From Candidatus Gastranaerophilales bacterium (GTDB taxonomy: Bacteria > Cyanobacteriota > Vampirovibrionia > Gastranaerophilales > Gastranaerophilaceae), in contig CALUQN010000001.1 of NCBI GenBank assembly GCA_944322945.1, positions 1-64,000 of the forward strand: DNA of 64,000 bases, in the 5' to 3' direction. Positions 62,384 to 64,000 of this stretch are shown here, in pieces (positions within the stretch are counted from its first letter, which is position 1; each line of letters begins with the position of its first letter). A program made the position numbers and the translations under genes. The notes beneath the pieces are model-generated. The model had not been told where the DNA came from. It did not search any database and saw only the letters and a list, made by a program, of their open reading frames with translations.

Positions 62384-63343
62384 TTAGTCTTTAGCGTGTC
62401 CTGCTGTACCGAGAACGTCAACCATTTTGTGTTTAACCATTTCTTTAACAGCAGTTCTGCCCGGTCCCATATATTCTCTCGGGTCGAATTTTTCAGGGTG
62501 TTCAATAAAGAACTCTCTAATTGTAGAAGTCATAGCAAGTCTCAAGTCAGTATCGATATTAATTTTAGCTACACCGTGTTTAGAAGCGTAGTTGAGCATA
62601 TCTTCCGGAACACCTTGAGCGTCAGGCAGGTTGCCGCCAAACTTGTTGCATTTTTCTACAAATTCTTTCGGAACTGATGAAGAGCCGTGAAGAACAAGCG
62701 GATAATCATAGCCAACAGCTTCGTTAACTGCTTTTTTAATTGCTGCAAGTCTTTCAAAGTCTAATTTAGCTTCACCTTTAAATTTGTAAGCACCGTGAGA
62801 AGTACCGATAGCTACAGCAAGAGAATCGCAGCCTGTTTCTTTAACGAATCTTGCAGCTTCTTCAGGGTCAGTGTAAGTTGAATCTTTTGCGTGAACTTTA
62901 ACATCATCTTCAACACCTGCAAGTTTACCGAGTTCAGCTTCAACTGAAACACCGCGAGGATGAGCATAATCAACAACCTGTTTGGTCAATTTGATGTTTT
63001 CTTCAAGCGGGAATCTTGATCCGTCAATCATAACTGAAGAAAAACCGCCGTCGATACAAGCTTTGCAAATTTCAAAATCTGCACCGTGATCTAAGTGTAA
63101 TGCGATAGGTACAGTAGTTGTAGCCAGAGCAGCTTCAACCAGTTTAATTAAGTAAGTTTGGTTAGCATATTTTCTTGCACCGGCAGAAACCTGCAAAATG
63201 ATAGGTGATTGAGTTTCTTCAGCAGCTTCTGCAATACCTTGCAAAATTTCCATGTTGTTTACGTTGTAAGCACCGATAGCATAACCGCCAGCGAGAGCTT
63301 TTTTGAACATTTCTCCTGTTCCAACTAATTTTCTTTCACTCAT
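62384..63343 (-). CDS. fba: Fructose-bisphosphate aldolase, class II
   Basis: A 319-residue zinc aldolase. ATG 63343 (MSERKLVGTGEMFKKAL) has 'aaggagaac' before it, so the longer frame to 63379 is rejected. AIGAYNVNNMEILQG; ALHLDHGADFEICKACIDG (zinc His and catalytic Asp); SVMIDGSRFPLEENI; AVAIGTSHGAYKF (zinc His); and LVLHGSSSVPKE. It cleaves fructose 1,6-bisphosphate in glycolysis. It forms a pair of pathway steps with tpiA. Single gene with terminator. Confidence 0.97.
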   Translation of the reverse strand: MSERKLVGTGEMFKKALAGGYAIGAYNVNNMEILQGIAEAAEETQSPIILQVSAGARKYANQTYLIKLVEAALATTTVPIALHLDHGADFEICKACIDGGFSSVMIDGSRFPLEENIKLTKQVVDYAHPRGVSVEAELGKLAGVEDDVKVHAKDSTYTDPEEAARFVKETGCDSLAVAIGTSHGAYKFKGEAKLDFERLAAIKKAVNEAVGYDYPLVLHGSSSVPKEFVEKCNKFGGNLPDAQGVPEDMLNYASKHGVAKINIDTDLRLAMTSTIREFFIEHPEKFDPREYMGPGRTAVKEMVKHKMVDVLGTAGHAKD

Positions 63344-63431
63344 GTGAGTTCTCCTTCTTCTTGTAAACATTTTACACACATGTAAAATATAACAAACAAA
63401 GATTTAATTCAAGCAACCGCGGCAGGGACTA

Positions 63432-63567
63432 ATATAGCAAATTTCACAGATACTATTAAAAATCCGTTATTCTTAGGGCTTTAGGCGTAAGAATCTTTAT
63501 TATTCAGATACTTCGCTAACGCTCAGTATGACGAGTTTTTGAAAAATTTTAGCAGAATTTGCGATAT
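63432..63567. mobile_element. MITE-like element, copy 3
   Basis: 136 bases bounded by imperfect inverted repeats (atatagcaaatttcaca / agcagaatttgcgatat). Its interior, with 'aagaatctttatta' and 'cgctaacgctcagtatgac', matches copy 1 closely in size and order. It lies upstream of fba. Confidence 0.85.
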
Positions 63568-63640
63568 AAATTCCCCGCGGCAAAACCTATGATTTTAGGA
63601 AATATCAGCATTACAAAAAACACCTGCAAAAAATTTAAAA

Positions 63641-63907
63641 TCAGTCTATATGCGTATAGGTATTGTACTCTTTATTTAACAATCCTAATTTTTCGCCAAG
63701 TTTTTGATATAAACCCGCAAAAAAATCTTTTACCGGATTAGTTTTTTTTAAACTACCACGCTGGCTCATCAACTCTATTTGTTTATCAAGTGACAAACTT
63801 GTTAATTCTTCTTTGGATAATTTGGTTGATTTTGAAATTCTTTGTAAAGTTTGTTCGCTTAGTTTATATTTTACTTTAGAAAAATTACCAACAGGTTCGC
63901 ATTTCAT
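63641..63907 (-). CDS. Small hypothetical protein
   Basis: An 88-residue basic protein with a helix-forming segment (SEQTLQRISKSTKLSKEEL) and a later FFAGLYQKLGEKLGLLN. 'gaggta' precedes the ATG. No signal peptide or recognised motif. Confidence 0.62.
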   Translation of the reverse strand: MKCEPVGNFSKVKYKLSEQTLQRISKSTKLSKEELTSLSLDKQIELMSQRGSLKKTNPVKDFFAGLYQKLGEKLGLLNKEYNTYTHID

Positions 63908-64000
63908 AATTTACCTCTATTTATACCGCTTAATAGTTTTTATATTAATTTACAGCAAATTTGGAGTGAATTCAAGCAATATATCTTGGGACTTATATAG

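Overview
The window is an AT-rich bacterial chromosome segment with short intergenic gaps, many 4-14 bp gene overlaps and mixed strand use. Outer-membrane machinery (LolA-like carrier, lipobox protein, MMPL exporter) points to a didermic cell. A Ycf45/SpoIIIAA-type R3H ATPase, a yggS-sepF-...-ftsZ order, ferredoxin-dependent 2-oxoacid metabolism, PPDK and D-lactate dehydrogenase point to a fermentative, non-photosynthetic relative of Cyanobacteria. The best guess is a gut Melainabacterium (Gastranaerophilales); this is inference from gene content, with no rRNA in the window to confirm it. No tRNA, rRNA or CRISPR array was recognised.

Layout. 1-1344: repeat-rich, no convincing gene. 1345-10238 (-): a 2238-residue coiled-coil giant with 58-residue tandem repeats, overlapped by a GlcD-like FAD oxidase and followed by a HEFAH metallopeptidase. 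10408-13018 (+): korDABC-like 2-oxoacid:ferredoxin oxidoreductase. 13019-13736: repeats, including one arm of a ~207 bp inverted repeat whose other arm is at 477-686, so the preceding 12.7 kb is bracketed. 13737-16197 (-): CheR-like methyltransferase and R3H ATPase. 16499-22116: three unrecognised or TPR proteins. 22239-24703: tpiA, M48 protease and a small secreted protein.

24687-38707 is the most interesting region: a type II polyketide cluster of aryl-polyene (APE)/flexirubin-like type. It has two ketosynthases, a ketoreductase and a dehydratase on one arm. The divergent arm has a short chain-length-factor-like protein, acyltransferase, two ACPs, a membrane protein, an AMP-ligase/dehydratase fusion, thioesterase, LolA-like carrier and MMPL exporter. 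A Sfp-type PPTase, a methyltransferase, an LpxL-like acyltransferase and a ferredoxin-nitroreductase follow. Together these could activate an aryl starter, build a polyene on ACP, methylate it, attach it to a lipid and carry it to the outer membrane. A TSCPD protein and two glycosyltransferases continue the strand to 40871.

40965-63907 holds a divergent kinase-like protein, two paralogous pairs of GT2 glycosyltransferases, rpsP, an isolated FliI/SctN-type ATPase, ppdK, a D-2-hydroxyacid dehydrogenase, hsp20, a cell-division block (yggS, sepF, hypothetical, nadK, ftsZ), two small envelope proteins and class II fba. Three copies of a MITE-like element with 'atatagcaaatt'-type terminal inverted repeats are scattered through the right half. 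Several genes lack a Shine-Dalgarno and have a -10 box 6-9 bases before the start codon, suggesting leaderless transcripts.
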